From contig WRLH01000010.1 in assembly GCA_009777715.1 (NCBI GenBank), positions 1 to 64,000 on the forward strand: a stretch of DNA of 64,000 bases, in the 5' to 3' direction. The notes under the pieces are model-generated. The model had not been told where the DNA came from and made no database searches. It was given only the letters and a program-made list of their open reading frames with translations. This stretch comes from Lachnospiraceae bacterium. GTDB lineage: Bacteria; Bacillota; Clostridia; Lachnospirales; Lachnospiraceae. The translations under genes and the position numbers were made by a program. This document shows positions 1 through 8,333 of this stretch, in pieces (position 1 is the stretch's first letter; each line of letters opens with the position of its first letter).

Positions 1-942
1 AACAGCCGTGACCGTGCCGCTGTTGATGGTAATGTTACCGCCTGAACTAGACGAGCCGCTGCCGATACCTGCGCCGCCGTTGCCTTGCGCAGTTACTTGC
101 GCGTTGCCCTCTATTACAATAGTGCCGCCCGTACCGCCTTGACCGCCGCCGATACCCGCGCCGCCGTTGCCGCCGCTGTTGGCTATGATAGTGCCGCCGG
201 TGATGGTGATGTTGCCGCCATTTCTGGTGGTGTTGCCACCGCCGCCGCCGATACCTGTGCTGCTGGGGCCGCCGTTTGCTGTCAGGCTGCCCTGGCCGTT
301 TATAGTAAGCGTTGTTCCTTGTGGGGCAAGTATAGCCGCCTGGCCGCTAAATTGGGACGAAGAACCCCCTGTGAGGGTATTAGTTCCCTCGATTGTAAGG
401 GTTAAGCTCGCTCCGGCACTAAGTGATATGGCGGGGAAATTTTGGTCAAGGGTCATGGACACATTATTAAGAGTAATGCTTGCGGTTGCGGCTGCGGCTC
501 CCTCTATGCGCCGCCCGCCTGTGCTGTCGCCTGTTACGGTGATGTTCGCGCCGTTTGAAACCGTGTAGATGTCATCTGCGTAAGCCCACCCTGTGCCGGA
601 AGATGGCGGGGCGGTGTCAGACATATCTATGGTTGCGCCGCCGCTTGCCAACGGCATAATGCCCATCATTGCCATCTGTATATCGGGGAGGTTAAATTCT
701 GGTTCTGGTTCGTCTTCGGCGTATGGCTCGGACTCACCTGCCATATCATCATCGCCGCCGCCGGAGCCGGTTTCGTCCGTCACTTCTTCGACATCTTCGA
801 CATCTTCGATCTCACCGCTTGGCAGCCCTTGGGGATACAGCCCGGTATCGCCTTCGGCTGCTGTAATTGGCATTGCGCTTAAAAGTACGTTTATAGCAAG
901 TACCCATGCTAAAAATGTATTAAATATTGATTTATGGTTCAT
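1..942 (-). CDS. Secreted Gly/Thr-rich beta-helix-like surface protein, 3' end outside window
   Basis: Open frame of 314 codons running off the left edge without a stop. The ATG at 942 follows an AGGGAG ribosome binding site. The product starts with a signal peptide (MNHKSIFNTFLAW, then a hydrophobic stretch to about residue 28). Next comes an acidic Glu/Asp/Ser linker (about 30-90), then repeats rich in G-N-I-T-I-T-G-G and G-A-G-I-G-G-G (from about 190). Such repeats are typical of right-handed beta-helical carbohydrate-binding or adhesion domains of Clostridia surface proteins. The signal peptide resembles that of the 3151-residue protein at 13575-23030, including a shared F-L-A-W. Precise function is not recognisable, and the anchor, if any, lies outside the window. 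Confidence 0.75.
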   Translation of the reverse strand, partial: MNHKSIFNTFLAWVLAINVLLSAMPITAAEGDTGLYPQGLPSGEIEDVEDVEEVTDETGSGGGDDDMAGESEPYAEDEPEPEFNLPDIQMAMMGIMPLASGGATIDMSDTAPPSSGTGWAYADDIYTVSNGANITVTGDSTGGRRIEGAAAATASITLNNVSMTLDQNFPAISLSAGASLTLTIEGTNTLTGGSSSQFSGQAAILAPQGTTLTINGQGSLTANGGPSSTGIGGGGGNTTRNGGNITITGGTIIANSGGNGGAGIGGGQGGTGGTIVIEGNAQVTAQGNGGAGIGSGSSSSGGNITINSGTVTAV

Positions 943-1095
943 CGGAATTCTCCCTGCATAAATAAATATGCGTCCTTTATTACAAAAGTTCCGTGTCATA
1001 AGCACACAGAAACACTCAATTATATTATGTCACACAACAACTACTATTTCAATAGGTTTTGCAATAAGTTTTGCAATTTTTTTTGAATTATTAAT

Positions 1096-1184
1096 GTCGA
1101 TACTGACGTATCGACTTATAAAAATGCTTCGCATTTTCCCTTGAAATAATTTACTTGGCTCGTGCGTGTGAAATATGATATAAT
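1096..1184 (+). promoter_or_regulatory. Composite promoter module, copy A (hairpin + TTGGCT block + TATAAT)
   Basis: Hairpin GTCGATAC-TGAC-GTATCGAC at 1096-1115, then a second hairpin AAAATGC-TTC-GCATTTT (1121-1137), then TTGGCTCGTGCGTGTG (1155-1170) and TATAAT at 1179-1184. TTGGCT to TATAAT is 18 nt. The GH10 start codon lies 32 nt beyond the -10. The same module recurs at 35150-35216, 58881-58940 and 61459-61524. The rest of the gap 943-1216 shows nothing else recognisable. Confidence 0.75.
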
Positions 1185-1216
1185 ATATAGACAAACACCC
1201 AAGAAAGGAAACATCA

Positions 1217-2455
1217 ATGAAAAATAAATACGAACACCGCAAATCTAACGTCACCTTAAAACTAGTTCACGCTGACTTAACGCCCATCACCAACCAAGCG
1301 GTAAAAATTGAGCAAATCCGGCATGAATTTCTGTTTGGCTGCGGCGGTTTTGACAGTATCGAGCTTGCTAGCGGCACGATGGAAGGAAATCCCATTTCCG
1401 CTGACCGCAAGGAATTCCTTGCGGACCGCATGGACAAAATCCTCGCCCTTAATAATTACTTAACCTTGCCTTTTTATCTTGGGCGGTATGAACCGCAAGA
1501 AGGAAATCCCGATGAGAGCCGGGTTATGAAAGCCGCTAAGTGGCTGACAGATCGGGATGTCTTCTTAAAAGGCCATCCGCTTTGCTGGCATACAGTCTGG
1601 CCAACATGGATGATGAAATACTCAAATGATGAAATCCTTAAAAAAACACTTGAACGCATTTTCCGGGATGTCAGCGCATACCGGGGCATAATTGATATGT
1701 GGGATGTCATCAATGAGGTAGTCATCATGCCGATTTTTGCCAAATACGACAATGCCATCACGCGAGTTTGCAAGGAAATTGGGCGGGTCGGCATAATCCG
1801 TGAAGTTTTTGATGCCGCCGTGGAAGCCAATCCCCATGGAACATTCCTTTTAAATGATTTTGACCTAAGCACAAAATATGAAATCTTGATTGACGGCTGT
1901 TTGCAAGCAGATATCCCGATAGATGTCATCGGCCTGCAAACCCACCAGCACCAAGGCTATAAAGGCGCGGAATGGTTTCATGAAGTGCTGGAGCGTTACG
2001 AACATTTTGGCTTGCCTTTACATTTTACCGAAAACACCTTGGTTTCCGGTGCTATCATGCCAGCCCATATTGAGGATTTAAATGATTGGCAGGTAGACGA
2101 GTGGCCCAGCACCCCCGCCGGGGAAGAACGCCAAGCCCGCGAAATGGTCGAAATTTATGAGCTTTTATTTGCCCATCCTAGCGTCAGCGCGATTACCACT
2201 TGGGATGCAACTGACGGCAAATGGCTGAAAGCGCCATCGGGGCTTTTGCGTGAAGACAATAGCATTAAGCCCGTTTATGAAGCTTTAATGGAAAAAATTA
2301 AGGGCGAATGGTGGACAAAGGAAGCCCTTAACACGAACGAAAATGGCGAGGTAAGTTTATCCGGCTTCCGTGGTGATTATCTTGTTTCATTAGGCGATAA
2401 AAAAGAGCGTTTTGCGCTTGATGGCAAAAATGATGTTTTGACGGTGGTTTTATAG
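1217..2455 (+). CDS. GH10 endo-1,4-beta-xylanase, cytoplasmic
   Basis: Glycoside hydrolase family 10 protein of 412 residues, expected to cleave beta-1,4-xylan or xylo-oligosaccharides with retention. The acid/base is E167 in W-D-V-I-N-E and the nucleophile is E272 in H-F-T-E-N. Other family motifs are G-H-P-L-C-W-H (119-125), L-N-D-F (212-215) and the tryptophan of T-T-W-D near 330. There is no signal peptide or carbohydrate-binding module, so it probably acts inside the cell on imported oligosaccharides. A short beta-rich tail follows the barrel. AAGAAAGGAAA precedes the ATG. Transcription probably starts from the composite promoter module just upstream. It converges on hipA, and the two 3' ends overlap by 6 nt. 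Confidence 0.9.
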   Translation: MKNKYEHRKSNVTLKLVHADLTPITNQAVKIEQIRHEFLFGCGGFDSIELASGTMEGNPISADRKEFLADRMDKILALNNYLTLPFYLGRYEPQEGNPDESRVMKAAKWLTDRDVFLKGHPLCWHTVWPTWMMKYSNDEILKKTLERIFRDVSAYRGIIDMWDVINEVVIMPIFAKYDNAITRVCKEIGRVGIIREVFDAAVEANPHGTFLLNDFDLSTKYEILIDGCLQADIPIDVIGLQTHQHQGYKGAEWFHEVLERYEHFGLPLHFTENTLVSGAIMPAHIEDLNDWQVDEWPSTPAGEERQAREMVEIYELLFAHPSVSAITTWDATDGKWLKAPSGLLREDNSIKPVYEALMEKIKGEWWTKEALNTNENGEVSLSGFRGDYLVSLGDKKERFALDGKNDVLTVVL

Positions 2456-3577
2456 TACGTCCACATAGTCCGCCAGCCTTTCTCTCACACATTCATATAC
2501 GCGGCTTAAGATAGCTTTTGCTTTCCGCCCATCTAACCCAATCGTCTTTGCAACTAAAAGCAAGTCTTCACGTCCGGGATTGGCTCCTTTGCCGTGGACG
2601 GTTGTGGCGTGTTCGCCGCCGATTGAATGACTAAACGTCAAGTCATAGGCCGGCGCTAATTTCCAGCGTTTTTCTTGCAAGTGGTACAAGAAAGAAAAAT
2701 TCTTTGAATGGTCATCGCGATTGTGGGCAAAAACATTAAAGCACATCAGGCGGAACAGCTTTTCAATTTCGCCAAAGTCCTTAGTCAGCACCATTGTCAA
2801 TTTCATCAGGGTGTCATAATCAAGGTTGGGGATGCGATGGGAAGTTTCTAAGATACCGCTTAATGAAACCATATGGACACGTGCTTTATTTTCGTTTCGG
2901 TCAAAACGCTTTGTCCCAAAATATCCATCACAGCGGCTGGATTTGAATAATCTGGTTTCTTCCATCAAGATACCGCATTCTTTTGCGCATAAGGAATAGT
3001 CATATTCCAGCTTGCCAATGTTTTTCCCGTCATCAGAAGCCGGAAATTTTATTATCCATTCCTCATCTCCTACCGTGGTAAGAATCTTCGGCCTCGCGCC
3101 GCCGGACGAACCGCCAAGAAAAAATAATTCATCTAGCCTTTCGCTATATTCTGCCTTAAGAAGGCTTTTGCATTCAACCGCTATTTCGTCCAAATCGGAA
3201 GCGATTGTTTGCTCGCCCAGCTCTATCTCTGGCGCGTACCTAAGCACCCCCATCCCACTATTCCCGACTATCGCAAGGCGGGCCAGATTTCCTGCTTGCC
3301 TGGGATTAAGCTTATTCTTAAGCAAAAGCCGATCCACTAACAATCTCCCCCAGCCATCGGGCAGGCTGTCAGCAAAAACGCCAAACAAACCCTCAAAAGG
3401 GTCTGGTTTCGGGATAAACACTTTTTGCTCAAGGGGCAATGAAAATGGATTAAGCGAAAAACCATTATTAATCCATTCCGCGTCATATTCAAACGCGGCC
3501 AGATTCCCATTTAATAAAGCCAGAGTGCCGACCTTATCATCAGCAATAAAAACACCTAAATGCTCATCCTTTGTCAT
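2450..3577 (-). CDS. hipA: HipA-family serine/threonine kinase toxin
   Basis: HipA-like protein kinase of 375 residues, toxin of a type II toxin-antitoxin pair. Family members phosphorylate aminoacyl-tRNA synthetases or related targets and cause growth arrest; the target here is unknown. The HipA N-terminal subdomain spans about 5-110. The loop G-G-S-S-G-G-A-R-P-K (155-164) corresponds to the autophosphorylated P-loop. K177 sits in I-I-K-F-P. The catalytic segment N-R-D-D-H-S-K-N (286-293) and the metal-binding Asp of A-Y-D-L (D312) are intact, so the kinase looks active. It overlaps hipB by 14 nt, implying translational coupling with the antitoxin made first. Confidence 0.9.
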   Translation of the reverse strand: MTKDEHLGVFIADDKVGTLALLNGNLAAFEYDAEWINNGFSLNPFSLPLEQKVFIPKPDPFEGLFGVFADSLPDGWGRLLVDRLLLKNKLNPRQAGNLARLAIVGNSGMGVLRYAPEIELGEQTIASDLDEIAVECKSLLKAEYSERLDELFFLGGSSGGARPKILTTVGDEEWIIKFPASDDGKNIGKLEYDYSLCAKECGILMEETRLFKSSRCDGYFGTKRFDRNENKARVHMVSLSGILETSHRIPNLDYDTLMKLTMVLTKDFGEIEKLFRLMCFNVFAHNRDDHSKNFSFLYHLQEKRWKLAPAYDLTFSHSIGGEHATTVHGKGANPGREDLLLVAKTIGLDGRKAKAILSRVYECVRERLADYVDVL

Positions 3578-3857
3578 TTAAAAGCTCCTTCATGGATAAA
3601 TAAGGAATTTCCGCGAACAAATTGTTAAAGTCTTTGGAAATATCCAAAGCCAAGGCTATTTTTATTAATGAAATCAAGGATATTTCACCCGTTCTTTCAA
3701 AGCGTTTTAAAGAGCCTAAGCTTACGCCTGATTTGGCGCTTAGCTCGGCTTGGGATATCTTTCGTCTTTTTCGGATCGCCCGAATCCGGCCAGCAATAAT
3801 ATTACTTGTTTCAGCTGGAGTCTTGGGTAGAAAATCAAAATATTTATATTCACTCAT
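3564..3857 (-). CDS. hipB: HipB-like XRE-family antitoxin/repressor
   Basis: Helix-turn-helix protein of 97 residues, starting M-S-E-Y-K-Y-F-D-F, with a Cro/C1-type HTH (about 20-75: I-R-A-I-R-K-R-R-K-I-S-Q-A-E-L-S). Expected to bind HipA and repress the operon. An upstream in-frame ATG at 3893 is rejected because it overlaps the -35 box. With the promoter at 3865-3893, transcription should begin almost at the ATG at 3857, so the mRNA is probably leaderless; no Shine-Dalgarno sequence is visible. Confidence 0.85.
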   Translation of the reverse strand: MSEYKYFDFLPKTPAETSNIIAGRIRAIRKRRKISQAELSAKSGVSLGSLKRFERTGEISLISLIKIALALDISKDFNNLFAEIPYLSMKELLNDKG

Positions 3858-3864
3858 AGATAAT

Positions 3865-3893
3865 ATAATAACCCAAATCGGGGTTTTTGTCAA
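3865..3893 (-). promoter_or_regulatory. hipBA promoter with embedded operator
   Basis: TTGACA (3893-3888), 17-nt spacer, TATTAT (3870-3865), with the hipB ATG only 7 nt beyond. The spacer holds the inverted repeat AACCC-AAATCG-GGGTT (3870-3885), a likely HipB operator that would block RNA polymerase when bound. Confidence 0.75.
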
Positions 3894-3925
3894 GTTCTGG
3901 CTAATATAATATCCGAATCATTTTA

Positions 3926-5710
3926 TCACTTATCCAAAAAATCATACTGCGACATAAACAGCTCGTAATATAACCCTTTTCTTGCCATCAAGACATCATG
4001 GCTGCCCATTTCCATAATCTGCCCCTTATCAATATAAAGAATACAGTCCGCTTTTTTGATTGTTGAAAGGCGGTGGGCAATAATAAATGAAGTGCGGCCC
4101 TTTAATAATGCCGCAAGGCCTTCCTGCAAGAGAAACTCGGTTTCGGTATCAATGCTGCTGGTTGCTTCATCAAGAATTAAAATCTTCGGATCGGCAAGCA
4201 AAGCGCGGGCAAAAGAAATCAACTGCCGCTGCCCGGCGGAAAGCCTTGTTCCCCGCTCGTTTAGCTCTGTTTCATAAAGCTTTTCCATCGTGGCAATAAA
4301 ATCATGGGCGCAAACAGTTTTTGCCGCTTCATACATTTCTTCATCAGTCGCGGAAAGCTTGCCATAACGGATATTATCAGCAATTGTTCCCGAAAAAATA
4401 AAGCTGTCTTGGAGCATGACCCCCATTTGCTTGCGCAAGGATTTGATCATCACGGTGTTTATGTCAATCCCATCAATCAAAATCGCCCCCGAATCAAGAT
4501 TGTAAAAGCGCGAAAGCAAATTGATAATCGTTGTTTTGCCAGCCCCGGTCGGGCCGACAATCGCATAAGCTTGGCCGGGATTGACAGTAAAATTAATGCC
4601 GTCTAAAATTCTGACACTTCCGTCATATGAAAAAACGACATCTTTAAACTCTACTTTTCCGATAATCGGCGGCATGGGGACAGCTCCTTCGATATCATGC
4701 ACCGTGATTGGCTCATCAATCGTTTCAAAGATTCTTTCCATATATGACATTGCTGTCACTAATGAATTATAGAATCCGGCCAGCGTATTTATCGGCATCC
4801 AAAACCGTCCGATATAAGCGGCAAACAAAATAAGCGTTCCCGCGGTCAAGGTATCGCCGCCGGATATCCAGTTGACCCCAAGCACATAAATAATCGCCGT
4901 TGTCCAAGTTGCAATATTGTCAGCGGCCGGCCATATCAAAAACGTCAGCTTGACCGCGTCCATCCATGCTTGCCGATAATTTGATGATAAATCATTAAAA
5001 ATGCGGATATTTTCTTCTTCCCTGACAAAGCTCTGGGTGACGCGGATTCCGTTCATGCTCTCCGCGATATAAGCATTCAGGTTGGAGGTTTTGTTGCTTA
5101 AGACCTGCCATGCCCTGCGCTGCCTTCGTTTGATAATAAAGACCACCAAACCAAGGAGCGGAAGCCCAATCAGGCAAACCAGCGTCAAGCGGACATCATA
5201 AACAAGCATAAAGCCAATAATAAAAAACAGGCTGCACAAATCGGTAAAAGTATTAACGATCCCATTGCTAAGTAAATCACTTAGGCTATTGACATAATTA
5301 ACGACCCTGATCATGATCTTCCCATGGGGGCGGTCGTCATAATAAGAAAAGGGCAGCTCCTGGAGATGGGTAAAAACATCAGAGCGGATCCGATGGATAA
5401 TCCCTTGGCCTGCGCGTGATGTTAAGGTGATTTTTACCCTAATGCCAACGACAATCAGCAAATTTATGACGAGAAATAAAATGCTGATTTTGATAATTCC
5501 ATGAATATCTTTGTTAGGAATATAAACGTCCATGATCTGTTTAAGGATAACCGGGGTCAGCATTCCCAAAGCACTTGAAACCAGCATGACAATCACCGTA
5601 ATTATCATGTCACGGCGGTAAACGCTTAAATACCCAAACAAACGCTTCATATGCGCAAGATTAAACTCGCTCTCAAGAGTTTCATCTACTTCAATTTTGT
5701 TCCTAGCCAT
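3926..5710 (-). CDS. ABC exporter half-transporter, consensus-site subunit
   Basis: Type IV (MsbA/BmrC-like) ABC half-transporter of 594 residues: six-helix membrane domain (about 25-330), then a nucleotide-binding domain. Walker A is G-P-T-G-A-G-K-T-T and Walker B is I-L-I-L-D-E with the catalytic Glu present. The signature is the altered L-S-A-G-Q and the H-loop is I-I-A-H-R. The other exporter gene of the same operon (9978-11705) has the reverse pattern, with a canonical L-S-G-G-Q but Asp for the catalytic Glu. Together they would form one active and one degenerate ATP site, as in heterodimeric drug or lipid exporters such as TM287/288 and BmrCD. Substrate unknown. It is last in its operon, 1 nt after the preceding ATPase gene. 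Confidence 0.88.
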   Translation of the reverse strand: MARNKIEVDETLESEFNLAHMKRLFGYLSVYRRDMIITVIVMLVSSALGMLTPVILKQIMDVYIPNKDIHGIIKISILFLVINLLIVVGIRVKITLTSRAGQGIIHRIRSDVFTHLQELPFSYYDDRPHGKIMIRVVNYVNSLSDLLSNGIVNTFTDLCSLFFIIGFMLVYDVRLTLVCLIGLPLLGLVVFIIKRRQRRAWQVLSNKTSNLNAYIAESMNGIRVTQSFVREEENIRIFNDLSSNYRQAWMDAVKLTFLIWPAADNIATWTTAIIYVLGVNWISGGDTLTAGTLILFAAYIGRFWMPINTLAGFYNSLVTAMSYMERIFETIDEPITVHDIEGAVPMPPIIGKVEFKDVVFSYDGSVRILDGINFTVNPGQAYAIVGPTGAGKTTIINLLSRFYNLDSGAILIDGIDINTVMIKSLRKQMGVMLQDSFIFSGTIADNIRYGKLSATDEEMYEAAKTVCAHDFIATMEKLYETELNERGTRLSAGQRQLISFARALLADPKILILDEATSSIDTETEFLLQEGLAALLKGRTSFIIAHRLSTIKKADCILYIDKGQIMEMGSHDVLMARKGLYYELFMSQYDFLDK

Positions 5711-5711
5711 A

Positions 5712-6695
5712 CTATGCCTTACTTCCTTTCTTATAAATCGCGGTAATAATTTTGTCCATTGGCAGTTCTTTAATTGATATATCGGTAAATTCGGCCTGTT
5801 TTGATAGCTCGCTCACAAACTCGCCAATACTGATTATGTCCATGTCAACCTCAAGGATTAGCTCAAGCCGTGATGTCCTTTCGCTTACCGAAACGCCCTT
5901 TATGTCAATTTTCTCTGCCGCCATCAGTAATTTTAGTTCAACTATTTTTTTGCGGCCAAGCTCGGATTTTAGGGCTTCAAGGCTTCCGTCAAAAACTTTC
6001 TTGCCATGGTTGATGATAATAATTCGGCCAGCCAAAAGCTCAACGTCTTCAAGGTCGTGGGTGGTTAAGATAAAGGTCGTCCCTTTTTTGTTCATCTTGG
6101 TAATAAAATCACGGATATTTGCTTTTGCTATCACATCAAGCCCAATCGTTGGCTCATCAAGGAAAACAATTTTCGGATTATGGAGCATTGCCATGATGAA
6201 CTCACATTTCATTCGCTCACCCAGCGAAAGGACGCGGGTCGGCTTATTTATTACCTCCGCCACATCTAGAAGCGCGGTTAATTCCGCTAACCTTTCATTA
6301 AAAACCGCCGTTTCGATTCCATAAATAGCCTTATTCATGCTAAAGCTGTCAACTGGCGGAATATCCCAGATTAACTGTGATTTTTGGCCGAAAACTGCGC
6401 CAATTTCCTTGACATAGCGGGTGCGTTCTTTGGCCGGGTTAAAGCCAGCCACATTGATTTCACCCCCGGTCGGAAATAACGCGCCGCAAAGCATTTTGAT
6501 GATTGTTGACTTTCCCGCGCCGTTTGGGCCAAGAAGCCCGCAAATTTCACCGTGCGGAATTTCAAAGCTGATTTCGTCAACCGCTTTGATAATGACTTTT
6601 TCGCGCCTTATCAAGCTTTTAAGCGCGGCCTTAAATCCGCTTCCGCGTTTATAAGTGGTGAATGTTTTTTCAAGTTTATTTATTTTGATTATCAT
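5712..6695 (-). CDS. ABC transporter ATPase of a COG4586/4587/3694-type ABC-2 system
   Basis: Cytoplasmic ATPase of 327 residues. Walker A is L-L-G-P-N-G-A-G-K-S-T, the signature is L-S-L-G-E-R-M, Walker B is I-V-F-L-D-E-P-T, and the switch His is in T-T-H-D-L. An extra C-terminal domain follows, as usual for drug/daunorubicin-type ATPases. GGAGTAGTC precedes the ATG. The two genes upstream in the operon encode matching ABC-2 permeases, so the three should form one exporter. The family has no firmly assigned substrate. Confidence 0.88.
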   Translation of the reverse strand: MIIKINKLEKTFTTYKRGSGFKAALKSLIRREKVIIKAVDEISFEIPHGEICGLLGPNGAGKSTIIKMLCGALFPTGGEINVAGFNPAKERTRYVKEIGAVFGQKSQLIWDIPPVDSFSMNKAIYGIETAVFNERLAELTALLDVAEVINKPTRVLSLGERMKCEFIMAMLHNPKIVFLDEPTIGLDVIAKANIRDFITKMNKKGTTFILTTHDLEDVELLAGRIIIINHGKKVFDGSLEALKSELGRKKIVELKLLMAAEKIDIKGVSVSERTSRLELILEVDMDIISIGEFVSELSKQAEFTDISIKELPMDKIITAIYKKGSKA

Positions 6696-6722
6696 GACTA
6701 CTCCAATATCGTATCAGCACGA

Positions 6723-7505
6723 TTAACCGCCTACGCCCTCATAAAGCCTGATCATTTTATTGTAAATCCAAATCCCCAGCAGCATAAATAAAAGACAGGG
6801 AATCACCGCAAGGAACATCACCCCCTCCGCCCTGCCAAGCAAGGCCGAAGCAGGGAAAAATCCAATCATCGCAACCGGGATGATGAATGTTGCAATTCCC
6901 CTAATCGCTGACGGAAAAATCGAGGCCGGATATTTCCCAAAGGTCATAATGCTGTCAAAGATTTCCGTCAGGCGGGAATTTCCGACCCACTTAAAGCTCA
7001 TTGCCGCCATCATCATATAAAGCCCTGTTATGACAGAGAAGCCGCCCGCAAACATGACTAGGAACTGAAAAATGGCGATTGCCCCGGCAATCCCGGTAAA
7101 AGACAGGGAAACCGAAAAAAGGATCACTCCGGCAACAACACCGCCAAAAATCTCCGGGGTAAATGAGGTGGCAATCAAGAAACTAAGCGGCGGCAACGGT
7201 TTTAACAGGACAATCTCAAAAGTGCCTTCGCGGATATGGCTCATTGACGACCACAAAACACCGTCAAACATCAAAGCCGCCAGGCTGTTTGTCAAAAGGA
7301 AAATGCCTTGGATAAGCAAAACCTCATGAAAACCCCAGCCGGGAAAACTTGCCCCGGCATTATAAATCAAGATGGTGACTAACGGAAACAGCGCGTTAAG
7401 GATTGTCGCCAGCAATGTTGACAAAATAAAATTAAGCCGATATGCCATTGCCCCGGCGATTGCAATCTTAATGCACTTTAGGTAAAGTTTGGTAAATTTT
7501 TCCAT
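6723..7505 (-). CDS. ABC-2 family permease (COG3694-like)
   Basis: Hydrophobic protein of 260 residues with about six membrane segments, starting M-E-K-F-T-K-L-Y-L-K-C-I-K. The opening hydrophobic stretch after a short basic N-terminus and the P-A-S-I-F-P near residue 190 fit the uncharacterised ABC-2 permease family that pairs with COG4587 permeases and COG4586 ATPases. It lies between the second permease and the ATPase gene with gaps of 9 and 27 nt. It would form the membrane channel as a heterodimer with the 7515-8333 product. Substrate unknown. Confidence 0.8.
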   Translation of the reverse strand: MEKFTKLYLKCIKIAIAGAMAYRLNFILSTLLATILNALFPLVTILIYNAGASFPGWGFHEVLLIQGIFLLTNSLAALMFDGVLWSSMSHIREGTFEIVLLKPLPPLSFLIATSFTPEIFGGVVAGVILFSVSLSFTGIAGAIAIFQFLVMFAGGFSVITGLYMMMAAMSFKWVGNSRLTEIFDSIMTFGKYPASIFPSAIRGIATFIIPVAMIGFFPASALLGRAEGVMFLAVIPCLLFMLLGIWIYNKMIRLYEGVGG

Positions 7506-7514
7506 AATATTTTT

Positions 7515-8333
7515 TCATGCCCCAACCGCAGTAAACCTTTTCATTGCCCTCCGGTACATCAATTCAGAAATTGCCAGCATGACTAACGCCGCCAAAGCCT
7601 GGACGCCAACAATTGCCGGGAGCGAAAGCTCATAGCCGCCTAACTGATACTCACCGATAAACACCATTGCCGGAACGTATGCCGTGTACTGGAACGGCAG
7701 GAAAAACTGGATAAATTGCAGCCACTTGGGGAAAAACACAAGCGGAATCAAAAACCCGGCAAAAATGCTGTCAAAAAGCCAATAAGCCATCCTTAGCCCA
7801 TTGCTTTCAACAAACCAGAATGACAAAATCCCAATGCAATAAGCAATGAAAAAATGGATTAACGAAGCTAAGATAACCGAAATGACAAACCAGCCTAAGT
7901 GGGCCGGAACAAGGCTAATCTTAAAAATCACAATTAAAAGCAGCGCACTGGGAAGAAACTCCATAAAAATCGCCAGCGAGCGGTGCCCGATTTTTTGCGA
8001 CAAGGCAAAAAAGCGATGATGAAGCGGACGCAAGGCAAAGGTAAGAAACCTGCCCGTCCTCACCAGCATTGACAAGTTCCAGTCAGCAGAACCCCATGTA
8101 AGGTAACCAATCAGCGCGGTTATCCCAAAATAACGGATCATCTGTTCGTAGCCGATTCCAGCAATCGCCCCTCCATCACGGTAAACCGCTCCCCAGATAA
8201 AATATTGGACCGCAAAATAAACCGGCCCAACAAAAAGGGAAACCAGCATATGCGTCCGGTACGCAAAATACTCTTTAATTGTCACCCATGCTACTGATTT
8301 GCATATCTTTAATTTTCGTTTTAGGTCATGCAC
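7515..8333 (-). CDS. ABC-2 family permease (COG4587-like)
   Basis: Membrane protein of 272 residues with about six helices, a cytoplasmic basic N-terminus (M-H-D-L-K-R-K-L-K) and the segment F-P-K-W-L-Q-F-I-Q near 200, which resembles the P-x-x-L/I-x-x-I motif of this permease family. The start is a GTG overlapping the stop of the serine hydrolase gene by one base (TAGTG), so translation is probably coupled. It is the partner of the 6723-7505 permease and the 5712-6695 ATPase. Confidence 0.8.
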   Translation of the reverse strand: MHDLKRKLKICKSVAWVTIKEYFAYRTHMLVSLFVGPVYFAVQYFIWGAVYRDGGAIAGIGYEQMIRYFGITALIGYLTWGSADWNLSMLVRTGRFLTFALRPLHHRFFALSQKIGHRSLAIFMEFLPSALLLIVIFKISLVPAHLGWFVISVILASLIHFFIAYCIGILSFWFVESNGLRMAYWLFDSIFAGFLIPLVFFPKWLQFIQFFLPFQYTAYVPAMVFIGEYQLGGYELSLPAIVGVQALAALVMLAISELMYRRAMKRFTAVGA

